Positions 42,416 through 52,600 of a DNA stretch of 64,000 nucleotides are shown here, in pieces; positions within the stretch are counted from its first letter, which is position 1; each line of letters opens with the position of its first letter. Position numbers and translations under genes: made by a program. Source of the DNA: Fen-1364 sp049515135 (GTDB lineage Bacteria > Spirochaetota > Spirochaetia > SZUA-6 > Fen-1364). The stretch spans positions 1 to 64,000 of the forward strand of contig JBEKUJ010000007.1 in NCBI GenBank assembly GCA_049515135.1, in the 5' to 3' direction. The notes beneath the pieces are model-generated. The model made no database searches and was not told the DNA's origin. It saw only the letters and a program-made list of their open reading frames with translations.

Positions 42416-43264
42416 CTATCCCTTGATTGCTCCGCTGGTGAGCCCGCTGATGATGTAATTTTGCATGAAGACGAAGATAAGGACGACCGGAGCGATGGTC
42501 ACCACCGCGAAAGCGGTCAGGTAGCTCCATTTCGTCCCATATTGTCCCATGAAGTTGAAGATTCCCGCCGTGATCGGGCGCATGACTTGGTCCTGGAGGA
42601 AGGTCATGCCGTAGGCCAGGTCGCCCCAGCCGTAGAGGAAGGAGAAGACCACGCAGACGACCACGCCCGGCATCGCGATGGGCAGGAAGACCGACAGGAA
42701 AGCCGAGAATCTATTGCAGCCGTCGATGCGCGATGCGTCCTCAAGCTCCCTCGGTATCGAGGCGAAATAGCCTATCAGAATCAGGACGGAGAAGGGGATC
42801 CCGATCGTCGCGTCGGCGAGGATGGGAGAGAGCTGGGTGTTGAGGATGTGCGCGTTCCTGAACATGATGAACATCGGCGTGAGCAACACCGAGACCGGAA
42901 GCATCTGCGTGACCAGGAAGCTCAGCAGGAAGACCCTCTTTCCCTTGAACTTGAACCGCGCAATCCCGTACGAGGCCGGTATGGCCAGAACAAGCGATAT
43001 GAGCATTGTCGACGCCGATATGATGAAGCTGTTCTTGAACGAGCCGAACATGTTGAAATCGCCGTGCTTCAATTGCGCGACGTACGAATCGAGGTTGAGC
43101 TCGTGCGGGACCAGGGTGGGCGGGACCTTGAATATCTCGATCTCCTTCTTGAGCGACGTGACGACGATCCAATAGATCGGGAACATGAGGATGACGAAAA
43201 CCACGATGGAGAGAACGCTTAAGCCAACAGCGGAGCGCTTCGAGGAAACCTTTCGACCGTTCAT
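42416..43264 (-). CDS. sugar ABC permease, MalG type
   Basis: 282 residues with six hydrophobic segments, starting after a basic N-terminus (LSVLSIVVFVILMFPIYWIV). The EAA loop region reads ELEDASRIDGCNRFSAFLSV, and the end MQNYIISGLTSGAIKG is the MalG hallmark. It pairs with the MalF-type permease, whose stop overlaps this start by one base (TGATG). The ATG at 43264 was chosen for that coupling and for normal family length. Confidence 0.93.
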   Translation of the reverse strand: MNGRKVSSKRSAVGLSVLSIVVFVILMFPIYWIVVTSLKKEIEIFKVPPTLVPHELNLDSYVAQLKHGDFNMFGSFKNSFIISASTMLISLVLAIPASYGIARFKFKGKRVFLLSFLVTQMLPVSVLLTPMFIMFRNAHILNTQLSPILADATIGIPFSVLILIGYFASIPRELEDASRIDGCNRFSAFLSVFLPIAMPGVVVCVVFSFLYGWGDLAYGMTFLQDQVMRPITAGIFNFMGQYGTKWSYLTAFAVVTIAPVVLIFVFMQNYIISGLTSGAIKG

Positions 43265-44166
43265 CAGGCAGCCTCCTTGTCCTCGTAGACGAACCGCAGG
43301 TACAAGACGCTGACGGTCAGGAGGATCACGAAGAGAATGTTGGCCACGGCCGCTCCCTGGCTGTACTTGAAGAGCGAGAAGGAGAGCTTGTACGAGAGGG
43401 TGGAGAGGAGGTGGGTGGAATTGGCCGGGCCGCCGTTCGTCATGACGAAGACGAGGTCGAAGACCTTGAAGGTATAGATGAAGCCGAGCATGAGGACGGC
43501 CTCGATGACGGGCTTGAGCATCGGGACGGTGATCTTGCGGAATGCGTGCCACCTCGTCGCGCCGTCGATCGCGGCTGCCTCCGTGAGCTCGACGGGAATC
43601 GTGGTGAGCCCTGCGAATAGCAGGATCATGTTGAAGGGGATGCCTATCCATGTGTTCGCGACGATAAGGGCGAAGCGCGCCGATATCGGGTTCAGGAGCC
43701 AATCGATGGGCTGCGCAACAAGGCCAATCGCCTGCAGCGCCTGGTTTATTATCCCCACGTTCGAGCTGAACATGAACTTGAATATCAGGGCCGTGACGGT
43801 CATGGGGATCATCCATGGGATCATCATGAGACCGCGGATCGGCTTTGCGCCGGGGAAGCCGCGGTTGAAGAAGAGCGCGAGGGCGAAGCCGATCGAGAAT
43901 TGGAGGACGAGGCAGCCGATCGTGAACACGAATGTGTTGACGAGCGACGTGCGCAAGACCGGGTCCTCGAGCAGAATGCGGTAGTTATGGAACCCCACAA
44001 AGGGCTTGTCCGGCTTGTTGAGTGACGAGACATTCACGTCCTGAAAGCCGAGGATGATGTTGCTGACAATAGGGTATCCGGCGAGCAGGATCATGTAGAG
44101 CGCCGCCGGAAGCACGAAGAGGTATCCGATATTGCCGTTCCTGAAGAACCGCCTGATGCGTTTCAT
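43264..44166 (-). CDS. sugar ABC permease, MalF/UgpA type
   Basis: 300 residues, six hydrophobic segments (YLFVLPAALYMILLAGYPIV and following). The EAA loop is ELTEAAAIDGATRWHAFRKITVP. It forms the import pore with the MalG-type protein encoded next. It follows the binding-protein gene after a 108-bp gap that contains a strong hairpin. There is no ATPase gene in the locus. Confidence 0.93.
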   Translation of the reverse strand: MKRIRRFFRNGNIGYLFVLPAALYMILLAGYPIVSNIILGFQDVNVSSLNKPDKPFVGFHNYRILLEDPVLRTSLVNTFVFTIGCLVLQFSIGFALALFFNRGFPGAKPIRGLMMIPWMIPMTVTALIFKFMFSSNVGIINQALQAIGLVAQPIDWLLNPISARFALIVANTWIGIPFNMILLFAGLTTIPVELTEAAAIDGATRWHAFRKITVPMLKPVIEAVLMLGFIYTFKVFDLVFVMTNGGPANSTHLLSTLSYKLSFSLFKYSQGAAVANILFVILLTVSVLYLRFVYEDKEAA

Positions 44167-44205
44167 TGCTGAGCCCTGCTTCGTGAGTGATTGCGTATCA
44201 ATACA

Positions 44206-44237
44206 GAGGAGCGCGGCGACTCTGCGCCGCGCTCCTC
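44206..44237 (-). terminator. hairpin between binding-protein and permease genes
   Basis: A perfect 13-bp stem: GAGGAGCGCGGCG (44206-44218) with CGCCGCGCTCCTC (44225-44237), 6-nt loop. No clear T-run on the minus strand. It is placed like the hairpin at 11998-12023 and probably limits or stabilises transcripts. Confidence 0.6.
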
Positions 44238-44274
44238 ACGACCGATGAGTCGACAAACTCTCCCGTTCCCGGGA

Positions 44275-45480
44275 TCACTTGCCGGCGAGGATCGTGTCGA
44301 TCGTCTTCTGCGCCTTGGCGGCCGCAGCCTCTGGCGTAGCGATGCCTGTGATGCTCTCGTTCATTGCGAGCGACAAGGCGTCCGAGATCTCGGGCCAGCG
44401 CGGATGCGGTCCGCGGGGCTGGGCGTTGGCCATCTGGGCGGCGAAGACCTTCATGACCGGGTCGTCGGTGAACTGCGTGGCGGCCACGTCCTTGCGCGAC
44501 GCGATGTAGCCGAAGTCGTTGATGTAGGTCTTCATCTCCGCCGGGCTCGCCGCGAACTTGAGGAATGCTAGCGCCTGATCGACATTGGGCCCGTTCACGA
44601 CAGCGAAGTTCTCGCCGCCGAGGTCGGAGGCGGGCTTTTTCCCGACGGGCAGCAGGACGACGTTCCATTTCAGGTTGGGGGCCTGCTGGCGCATGGTGGG
44701 CACCTGCCAGGGGCCGTTGATCATCATCGCGAGGTTGCCGGAGATGAACTGGTTCATGACATCACCCTGGGTCCAGTTGATGGCCTCCTTGGGCATGGCC
44801 CCACTCTTCACGAGGTCGCGCATTAGAGAGAGGGCCCTGATGCCGTTTGCGTTGTTGATCTGGAAGGAGGTGTTGCCGCTGCCCCAGAGGAAGCACAGGA
44901 AGCCGAAGGTGCCTTCCTCATTCTGCAGACAGCTGAACGCGAAGCCGTGTACGTTGCCCTTCGTGGTCTTCTGCGCAACGCTCTTCAGCTCATCCCAGGT
45001 TTTGGGAGGCTTGCAGTTGGCGGCCTTGAGCATGTCCTCATTGTAGTAGAGCGAGAGGCAGTTGCTCCCGAAGGGGATGCCGTGCAGGCGGCCGTTCAGC
45101 TTGCAGGAGTTCAGCGGGCCCTCGTAGTATTGCTTCAGATCGGGCCAGGAGGCAAGCTTGTCGGTGATGTCGGCGAAGATCCCCATTGACGAGTAGGCAG
45201 CGTGGTCGGGGTTGTCGATGATCGCGATGTCGGGGAGCTCCGCCGCGGCCGCTCCGATCGATAGCTGCTTCTTGAAGTCCGTGAAGGGAATGTACTTGGT
45301 GGTGACCTCGACCGCGTCCTGCGATGCGTTGAAGTCCTTGCAGACCCTGGCAAGGGTCTCCTGGTGCTTCACGGTCTCCCAGTAGTTCCAGATCACCACG
45401 GTCTTTTTCTGCGCGAAAGCGCCGGTGGTGAAGACGGCGCATGCCAGAACCATGAGCGCGAGCGAGACGAACTTCTTCAT
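44275..45480 (-). CDS. ABC sugar-binding protein (family 1)
   Basis: 401 residues with signal peptide MKKFVSLALMVLACAVFTTGAFA. The mature part shows the family-1 pattern: VVIWNYWETVKHQETLARVC, DIAIIDNPDHAAYSSMG, GIPFGSNCLSLYYNEDMLK, and AMMINGPWQVPTM. It binds the sugar imported by the two permeases encoded downstream. The ATG at 45480 has AAGGAGG a few bases before it. The leader carries a small hairpin (45508-45527). The neighbouring YesMN-type pair is the likely regulator. Confidence 0.93.
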   Translation of the reverse strand: MKKFVSLALMVLACAVFTTGAFAQKKTVVIWNYWETVKHQETLARVCKDFNASQDAVEVTTKYIPFTDFKKQLSIGAAAAELPDIAIIDNPDHAAYSSMGIFADITDKLASWPDLKQYYEGPLNSCKLNGRLHGIPFGSNCLSLYYNEDMLKAANCKPPKTWDELKSVAQKTTKGNVHGFAFSCLQNEEGTFGFLCFLWGSGNTSFQINNANGIRALSLMRDLVKSGAMPKEAINWTQGDVMNQFISGNLAMMINGPWQVPTMRQQAPNLKWNVVLLPVGKKPASDLGGENFAVVNGPNVDQALAFLKFAASPAEMKTYINDFGYIASRKDVAATQFTDDPVMKVFAAQMANAQPRGPHPRWPEISDALSLAMNESITGIATPEAAAAKAQKTIDTILAGK

Positions 45481-45507
45481 AGACACCTCCTTAGTCTTGC
45501 GTGATTC

Positions 45508-45527
45508 GGGAGACACCCGAGTCTCCC
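45508..45527 (-). other. hairpin in the leader of the binding-protein gene
   Basis: GGGAGAC (45508-45514), 6-nt loop, GTCTCCC (45521-45527): a perfect 7-bp stem upstream of the ribosome-binding site on the minus strand. It may stabilise the mRNA or separate this gene from the regulator gene upstream. Confidence 0.35.
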
Positions 45528-45617
45528 GTCGGCAGTATGGAATTATGCGGCACAAGTGACCGAGCACAACGTGGAAATATTTAAGAAAGGTGGACTACTT
45601 TAGGAACGGAGCCCGAT

Positions 45618-47153
45618 TCATCGATTCGCTTTCCGGAAGGCGGAAGGTTTCAAGCCGGTCGCCTCCTTGAAGACCCTGCAGAAATACTTGGCGTCCTTGT
45701 AGCCTACCCGGTCGCCCACTTCATAGAGTTTGAGCTCGGTGCCGATGAGAAGTTCCTTCGCCTTTCGGATGCGATAGTCCCTGATGTAGGAACTGAAGGT
45801 CGTGCCGGTCACGCGATGGAACTGCGAGCTCAGGTACTCGGGAGTCACGGCCATTTGCGAGGCAACCTCTTTGAGCGTGATGCCATGCGAGTATAGTTCC
45901 TGGACTATGTTTTTCGCGCGCGCGACCGGAAACCCGTCGTTCCAGGACGCCCCCTCCCGCTCGGGAAAGAGCCCCAACAATATCTTCGCGGCCTCCTCCA
46001 TCTCCGTCCAGGAAACGGCGAACTCTATCGATTCGAGGATCTCCTGCTGCGTCAGGGCGGCATAGCCATCGTAGTCGATCTCCCTCGCGGTATTAAGCAC
46101 GCTCCAGAAGAAGCGGATAAAGGAGTTCTTGATCTCCCTCGGCGAGTGGACCTTGCCGTCACGCAGATGCTTCATGAATTCGGCGATGCCGGTTTCGTAG
46201 CGGGAGCGGTCGACGGCGCAGAGAGCGGCCCGGACTTCATTCTCCAGCGCAACGGGATAATGCAGCGGCGCGGCTCGCGTGCGCTCGACCTCGGGCCAGG
46301 CAATGAGCGTTCCGACTCCGAGCGCCATGTTCCAGTCCAGGGACTCATCGATGCCCAGCGTCGCTGCCCTGAGCTCGCCCAGATCGTGGAATCGTCCCCA
46401 ACCGAGGCAGAGCTCCGGGATTCGTGACTCTCGCATGCGCGCAAGGAAGCGGCCGCCGAACCATTCGCGCAGCGACTCGACGTCGGCGACGTTGAAGGCG
46501 AATACGGAAAAGCGGTTATTCCGGGGAAACTCGACGATCCGCCAATCGAAGCCCGTCTTCGCGGATAGGGTCGCCTCGGCGATTCGGACGACGCGGCGCC
46601 CCTGGGTGGCATAGGAGCGCCCGAGGTAGACGGTCGCGAGTGCGAAATGGCCTTCCGTCTCCACACCACAGTCGCGCGAGAGGGACGAAAGCAGGTCCTC
46701 GTCTACGTGAGCCCCGCCGATCATGATCGAGTACAAGGCGCCTTCCAGCGTAAAGCTAACCTTCCGCTCGGAGAGCCGTTCGTTTTCGATCTGATCCTCG
46801 ATGTTCTTGAGGGCGCGAGCGAGGTCTCTGACGTTGATCGGCTTGAGCAGGTACTCTCTCACGCCGAGCTTCATGGCCTCGCGAGCATAGGAGAATTCCG
46901 AGAACGCGCTCAGAACGACGGACTTTACGCGCAGGCCCTGCACGCGCAGGCGGTCCAGCATCTCGAGTCCGCTGAGGTCAGGCATGCGGACGTCGGTGAT
47001 CACGAGGTCGGGCCTCGTTTCGCGAATGACGCGCATGCCTTCCAGGCCGTCCCTTGCCTCTCCGATGACCCGGTACCCGGGCTTTATCTTGCCCATAACC
47101 CGCGCCAGCCCTTCGCGGATCCGCGGCTCGTCCTCTACGATGACTATGTTCAT
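45618..47153 (-). CDS. YesN-type response regulator, AraC output
   Basis: 511 residues. Receiver domain: acidic pair E7-D8, phosphoacceptor in LVITDVRMPDLSG, KPIN near residue 104. A long middle region follows, then an AraC double helix-turn-helix at the C-terminus (LKEVASQMAVTPEYLSSQFH and LYEVGDRVGYKDAKYFCRVF). The start overlaps the kinase stop by 4 bp. It is followed 137 bp later by the binding-protein gene on the same strand, its likely target. Confidence 0.93.
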   Translation of the reverse strand: MNIVIVEDEPRIREGLARVMGKIKPGYRVIGEARDGLEGMRVIRETRPDLVITDVRMPDLSGLEMLDRLRVQGLRVKSVVLSAFSEFSYAREAMKLGVREYLLKPINVRDLARALKNIEDQIENERLSERKVSFTLEGALYSIMIGGAHVDEDLLSSLSRDCGVETEGHFALATVYLGRSYATQGRRVVRIAEATLSAKTGFDWRIVEFPRNNRFSVFAFNVADVESLREWFGGRFLARMRESRIPELCLGWGRFHDLGELRAATLGIDESLDWNMALGVGTLIAWPEVERTRAAPLHYPVALENEVRAALCAVDRSRYETGIAEFMKHLRDGKVHSPREIKNSFIRFFWSVLNTAREIDYDGYAALTQQEILESIEFAVSWTEMEEAAKILLGLFPEREGASWNDGFPVARAKNIVQELYSHGITLKEVASQMAVTPEYLSSQFHRVTGTTFSSYIRDYRIRKAKELLIGTELKLYEVGDRVGYKDAKYFCRVFKEATGLKPSAFRKANR

Positions 47154-49006
47154 GCGCCATCCTTTCCGAGCGCGGAGAGCGGCAAGGCGATACGTATCCT
47201 CGTGCCGTCGCGGGGCGAGCTGTCGATGTCGACCTCGGAATCCGCGCCGTAGTACATCTTGATGCGCTCGATTGCGGTGCGTATACCGATATGCCCCTTG
47301 CGTCCCGTATCGACGGGTGCGCCCGCATGTACGTCTGCGAAGGTCGCCGCGGCGATACCGGCCCCGCTATCGGCGATCGTCGTCAGCAGGCGGCTCCCCT
47401 CCCTCCGCATCGAGAATGAGAGCTCGTACGCCTTCCCGGGGGCCTTGAAACCGTGGATGATCGAATTCTCCACGAAGGGCTGAAAGAGCAGCTTATGGAT
47501 GCGCAGATCGAGGATCGAAGGGTCCAGGTCCAGGTGGAAATCGAAAGAACCCTTGAGCCGCGTTTGCTGCAGGGCGACGTAGCGCTTCAGCCACTCGACC
47601 TCTCGGCTGATCGCGACCTCTCCGTTGCTGTCGTCGATCGCGTAGCGAAGGATGTCGGCGAGCGCGCCGATCGCGTCGCTGATCTCGAACTCTTCGCGAT
47701 CGATCGCCATCCAGTTGATGGTATCGAGCGTATTATAGAGGAAATGCGGGTTCACCTGGGCCTCGAGTGCGGCGATCTCTGCGTTCCGCTGCCGCGTCAG
47801 GGATGCCTGCACCTCGCGGAGGAGGCCATCGATTTTCTCGATCATGAAGTTGAATGATTTCGCTATCTTCTGCACCTCGGGCGGCATGTCGTCGCGGATC
47901 GCGATGCGGACCGAGAGTTCGCCGGCCGCCGCCACGTTCATAGCCCCGGCCACCGAGTCTATCGATCTCGTCATCCGGCCGGTTATGTAGAAAATGGTCA
48001 CGAGCAGTACGGCGACCGTGACGAAGATGACCGCGATCGCGCTCCGCTGCAGGTTCGAAATTTCCCCGTAGGTCACGCTCAGGTCGCGTACCGCGATGAC
48101 GTTCCAGCCTGTTTTCGGCTCCCTGATCTCGTAGAGCGACGACTTCCTACCGGTGTCCGAGGTCCTGCCCCAGATCGTCCGCCCGATGGCGGCGGCGCGC
48201 TGCCTGGGGTCCGCGGGTAGATCGAGCTTCGTTCCGAGAAGCGATTCTTTCGGGTGCGAGACCAAAGTCCCGTCGTCGGCCATGATGAAGATCGCGCCCT
48301 CCTCCGCCGCCGCCGATTCCGCCCCGAGGTTTTCGTCGCAGATCTCGCTGAGCATCCGCTCGTCGATCGACAGGATGATGATCCCGCTCTTGGCCCATAT
48401 GTTCCGCGTCTCGATGAAGCGGTGTGCCAGGTGGAACAGGTAATGCCTCTTCCCCGTGTAGAGCGACGTGGGCTCCGTCGTGAAAAAACGCGCGCCTCGG
48501 CTATCGGCGACCGAACGGAAGAGGAGCGCTGGTCGGTCTCCCGACGCGTCCAACCAGGAGGACTTGGTATTGTACCCCGTGAGGAGGTCGTCGAAGACCA
48601 TCCTGCCGCCGGCGGTGAGGACGGCGATCGACTGGACATAGGGCATCGCGTAGATGTAGGTGTGGAGCACTCTGCGCAGCTGCCCCGCGGTGAATTCGAC
48701 GTCCTCCCCCGCGTTCAGGCGCTCCATGAGGTCGATCATACGATCGTCGGTGTACATCTGGTAGAGCAGGTCCTGGTAGAAGTCCAGCTTCGTACCGATG
48801 ATCTTGCGGGTCTGCAGCAGGTTGTCGTTCTCGAGCACGTCGATCTTCCGCTGCAGGATGCCGACGAGGCTGTAGTAGGAGACCAGTTGGGCGACGATCA
48901 TGGGAAGGATGGAGAGGAAGCAGAAGGCGACGATGAGTCGGTACTTGATGCTCTTTTTGTTCAAACCGAGCAACCCGGGGAGGCGGAGACGCATGGCGCC
49001 GTTCAT
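47150..49006 (-). CDS. YesM-type sensor histidine kinase
   Basis: 618 residues. Transmembrane helix 1 (about 22-45), extracytoplasmic Cache-like sensor region, helix 2 (about 321-342), HAMP, then ALEAQVNPHFLYNTLDTIN with phosphorylated H421, and HATPase motifs PFVENSIIHGF and DSGAGIA. It should sense the sugar or its binding protein and act through the YesN-type regulator. A TATAAT overlaps the first ATG (49005-49010), so the true start may be the ATG at 48994, giving a leaderless or nearly leaderless mRNA. Confidence 0.92.
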   Translation of the reverse strand: MNGAMRLRLPGLLGLNKKSIKYRLIVAFCFLSILPMIVAQLVSYYSLVGILQRKIDVLENDNLLQTRKIIGTKLDFYQDLLYQMYTDDRMIDLMERLNAGEDVEFTAGQLRRVLHTYIYAMPYVQSIAVLTAGGRMVFDDLLTGYNTKSSWLDASGDRPALLFRSVADSRGARFFTTEPTSLYTGKRHYLFHLAHRFIETRNIWAKSGIIILSIDERMLSEICDENLGAESAAAEEGAIFIMADDGTLVSHPKESLLGTKLDLPADPRQRAAAIGRTIWGRTSDTGRKSSLYEIREPKTGWNVIAVRDLSVTYGEISNLQRSAIAVIFVTVAVLLVTIFYITGRMTRSIDSVAGAMNVAAAGELSVRIAIRDDMPPEVQKIAKSFNFMIEKIDGLLREVQASLTRQRNAEIAALEAQVNPHFLYNTLDTINWMAIDREEFEISDAIGALADILRYAIDDSNGEVAISREVEWLKRYVALQQTRLKGSFDFHLDLDPSILDLRIHKLLFQPFVENSIIHGFKAPGKAYELSFSMRREGSRLLTTIADSGAGIAAATFADVHAGAPVDTGRKGHIGIRTAIERIKMYYGADSEVDIDSSPRDGTRIRIALPLSALGKDGA

Positions 49007-49032
49007 TATACGTGCGTCGTGGCGATGCGCAA
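49005..49032 (-). promoter_or_regulatory. candidate promoter of the YesM-type kinase gene
   Basis: On the minus strand: TTGCGC (complement of 49027-49032), 16-bp spacer, perfect TATAAT (complement of 49005-49010). The box overlaps the ATG at 49006, which argues for translation from 48994. Confidence 0.45.
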
Positions 49033-49668
49033 GTATCAGCGCTTCGACCTATCCGGCCTCCCTGCCGGAAAGCATTTCGCTGATCTCGTTCTTCTCGATT
49101 GCCATCCAGTTGATGGAAGGGTAAAGAGAATGATGACGAAGAAGGAAACGACAATGAGGCCTGACGAGCTCGTTGACTGCTCCGGAAATGCTGCCACGTT
49201 CATTCTTGATTCCACTGTGAGCGTGGTGAGCCGCGATGCGTTTTTCCGTGCCTGAGTAACTGCGCAAGATTCGCATCGTGGCGATGACGGTATCGCGCCC
49301 GCCGCTCTTTCCCGAATCGTAGAGCAATGCCTTCGTTTCCCGTGCGGCAAGGGCGGACTGGACCAAGGAGGTCCGGCCAGATGAACGTGATTGCCTGGAT
49401 CTCGTCCTTGCTGAATGAGGCAATCATCAACAGCCGGCTGAAGGCGCGTTTCTTCTCCCTTTCGCCGGCCTGGAAGCCTTTGATCAGGGGAGCCAGGGAT
49501 TCATCCCGAACATCTGCAGGAGGAGATATCGATACGATTCGTTATGGCTCTCGAGGTTCTTAGATGAAGATGTAGGTGAACAGCAGTTTCGCCCGGATCC
49601 CCCACGGGCGCGGCACGCGAAGCATTGGGAAATGATAGCACCGACGGGCCGCGGTCAAGGACGCGTCC
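49033..49668 (-). pseudogene. degenerate coding remnants between modules
   Basis: About 630 bases without an intact gene. On the minus strand, near 49050-49125, a frame reads INWMAIEKNEISEMLSG, close to INWMAIDREEFEISDAIG of the YesM-type kinase just downstream, so it may be a scrap of a duplicated kinase. Further upstream (about 49370-49520) another frame gives a helical stretch (LAPLIKGFQAGEREKKRAF then SRLLMIASFSKDEIQAITF) that breaks off. I could not assign the second piece. Neither has a start codon with a ribosome-binding site. Confidence 0.3.
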
Positions 49669-52600
49669 TTATGCCTCTGCCAGTTCCTGCTCCTTGATCT
49701 CCTCGCTCCTGGCTTTTTTTTCCGCCCGCCTGCGCTCGAACAGGAAGAAGGCAGCCGGCACGACGAAGAAAGTGAGGACTGCGGATGTAATGATCCCGCC
49801 GAACATCACGATGCCGAGCCTCTTGCCGAACTCCGAGCCTTCTCCACGGCCGAAGACAAGCGGTCCCGCAATCACGAGGACCGTGAGGGTGGTCATGACG
49901 ATGGGGCGGAAGCGCAGACGGGCAGAATCCACCAGAGCTTCCTTGAACGGCATCTTTCCTACGCGTTCCACGACGAAGTCGAGGTAGAGGATGGCGTTCT
50001 TTGCCGAAAGTCCGATCAACAGCAGCACCCCAAGGAGTCCGAAGACATCCAGCTCGCCTCCAAGCAGAACGACGAACACAAGGGCGCCCACGATTGCCAG
50101 GGGAACCGGCAGAAGGAGATAGACAGGGTACCGCCACGAGTTGAACTGGGCGGCCATGACCAGGTATGCAAGGAACAGGGCAAGGAGGAAAGCCGTAGCG
50201 CCCGTAATGGACAGCTCTCGAGCAAGAGAGGCTGCCCCGAACATGCCTCCCGAGCCCAGGGTGACGCGGCTGTCCAGGAGACCTTGTCGGGTCAGCTCGC
50301 CGGTCAGCGTGTTCTGGAAGCTGAGCGCCGGGGGAGCCTTCTTTGCCAGGTCGATCGAAAGCGTCGCGGTGTACAAGCGGTTGTATCGCGAAACGGTGAT
50401 TGGGGACTGCCGGACAACAAGGCTGCCCAGCTGGCCCACCTGCAATTGCGACTGGCTCGTCGCGGAGTAGATCGGAAGATTGAGAAGGGACTGTCCATCA
50501 GAAAGATAGATCGGATCGATCTGCACCATGATGGGATAGCTTTGTCCGCTGATCTGCACATTGCCGGCCTGTGTCCCGGAGGTGTACGTCTGGAGCAGAC
50601 CGGCCACGGCGCCCGGGTTTATCCCTGTGCCGGCCATCTTCGATTCGCTGGGCAGGAAGTCGCGTTCAATGCTGACGTTTGACAGACTGGAGGTTGCGTC
50701 GGTGACAAACGCATTGTTTTTCACGAACTGGAGGATCTTGGCGCTGCGGGCCTGCAGCAGGTCCTGATCCGAAGAAAGAAGGCTCAAGGAGATCGTCGAG
50801 CTTGAGCCCGGAGGGCCGCCGCCCGCGCTCAGGCTGAGAGTCGCAGATGGATCATCGTGGAACAGGACCCCGCCCAGGCCCTTGCGGTACCTGTCCATCA
50901 GGTCATAGACTCCTGCCCTTTGCGCGATGGGAACGAGCTGGACCGTCATGGTGGTATTCTCGGGCCTGTTCACGCCCAGGGTGAACGCGCCCGCGCTTCC
51001 AACTATCGTCTGAACGGTTTTCACGGCTGGCTCCTGCAGAAGGAAGCTCTCAAGCTTTCCCGTTGCGACATTTGTTGCCGCCAGGGTTGTCCCGTTGTGC
51101 ATGCTGACATTGATCGTGATGGATCCGTTGTCGCTTTGCGGCGCAAAGCTGAAGGTGATCCTGGGCAGGACCGCTACGACGATCACTGCCAGGGCGCCCG
51201 CGGTGGCCGCAAGAACGACGATGCTCTTGTCGAGGAGGCCGACGAGGGACTTCGCGTAGCCTTCCCGCACCCATTCGAGGACGGCTTCTGTCCAGCCGTG
51301 GAGAGTGGTCGTCAAGGCCTGAAAGAAGCTCAGCAGGAGCCGTCCGAGATAGCGAAGGACGCCCAGGATGAAAGGATAGGCCAGCATGACCGGTAAAAAG
51401 ATGAAGTGCCGTGTCGCGATCAGGGCAACAATCGCGGCCAGGGCAACGACAATTCCTGCGGCTTTTCTCCATGCCGAAAGACCCCAGCGCATCGATTCTC
51501 GCATTTTCCCGAAACTTGACGCCAGGTCCCTCCAGTCGAGCGTCCGGTCCGATTCAGGAGTGTAGGCCAGGCGGACCGTGAGGAAGAGTACCGCCTCCAG
51601 AAGGGAAAAAGCCACGGCCGCGGCGAGCCCGAGGGCGAATTGCCGCAGGAAATCTCCGATGATGCCGCCGATGAAGCTGACCGGAATGAGAACGGAGAGG
51701 AGGGAGAGGGTGGCTGCCACTACCGCGCTGAAAATCTCGCTGGCCCCCTTCAGGACCGCCTCTTTCTGACTGTAGCCCATGACCCTGTACCGTTCGACGT
51801 TTTCTGCGACAACGATCGAATCGTCGACCACGACTCCGATCGCGACGATCATGGCGAGCATGGAGACAAGGTTCAGGGTGAATCCGGCCAGGTTGTACAG
51901 GACGGGCGCTGCCGAGAGGGCGATGGGGACGGCCAGTATCACCGAAAACGCCGTATTGAGCTTGCCCAGAAAGAGGAGGACGATGAGGGCGACGACAAGG
52001 GCCGTGAGAAGGATCTCCCGGTAGGTTGAGTTAAGGGACGCCTGGATGGGGGCCGTCGTGTCGTTGCTGTAGGAGATCTGGTATCCGTCAGGGAGCTTTG
52101 TGTCTCGCAGGAGATCTCGGACGTTTCTGACGACAGCGACGGCATTCGAGGAGGAGGTCTGCTGTATAGAGATCAGGACGACGGGCCGCCCGTTCACACG
52201 GGCATAATTGGCGGAAACGGGAAAGTCGCGAACCGCGGCAATATCGCTCACCCTGATGCCCCTGGCCGGATCCACCAGGGTATTCGCGACTTTCGAGGTG
52301 TCAGCCGGCACGTTCTCAGTGGCAAAAGTGAGGGCGTTCTCGTGGCTGTTTATGGTTCCGATGGGCTGATTGATCGCGGACAGCATGACGGCGCTGACGA
52401 CCTGCTGCGGGGTGAGTTTGAACGATTGCAGGCGGTCAGGGTTGAGGAGGACCTGGAACTGCCGCGAGGGTCCTCCGTCCACCTGGACATTGGCGACTCC
52501 CGAGACACGCTCCAGGAGGGGGGTGAGCTCATTTGTGACGTATGTGCTCACGTCCCCGAGGCTCGCGCCGGAGCCGGAGAGGCCGAACTGGAGGACTGGG

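Noticed and set aside
42182..43222. Open frame of 346 codons on the plus strand
   Set aside because: Antisense to the GH31 and MalG-type genes; highly charged product with no family features.
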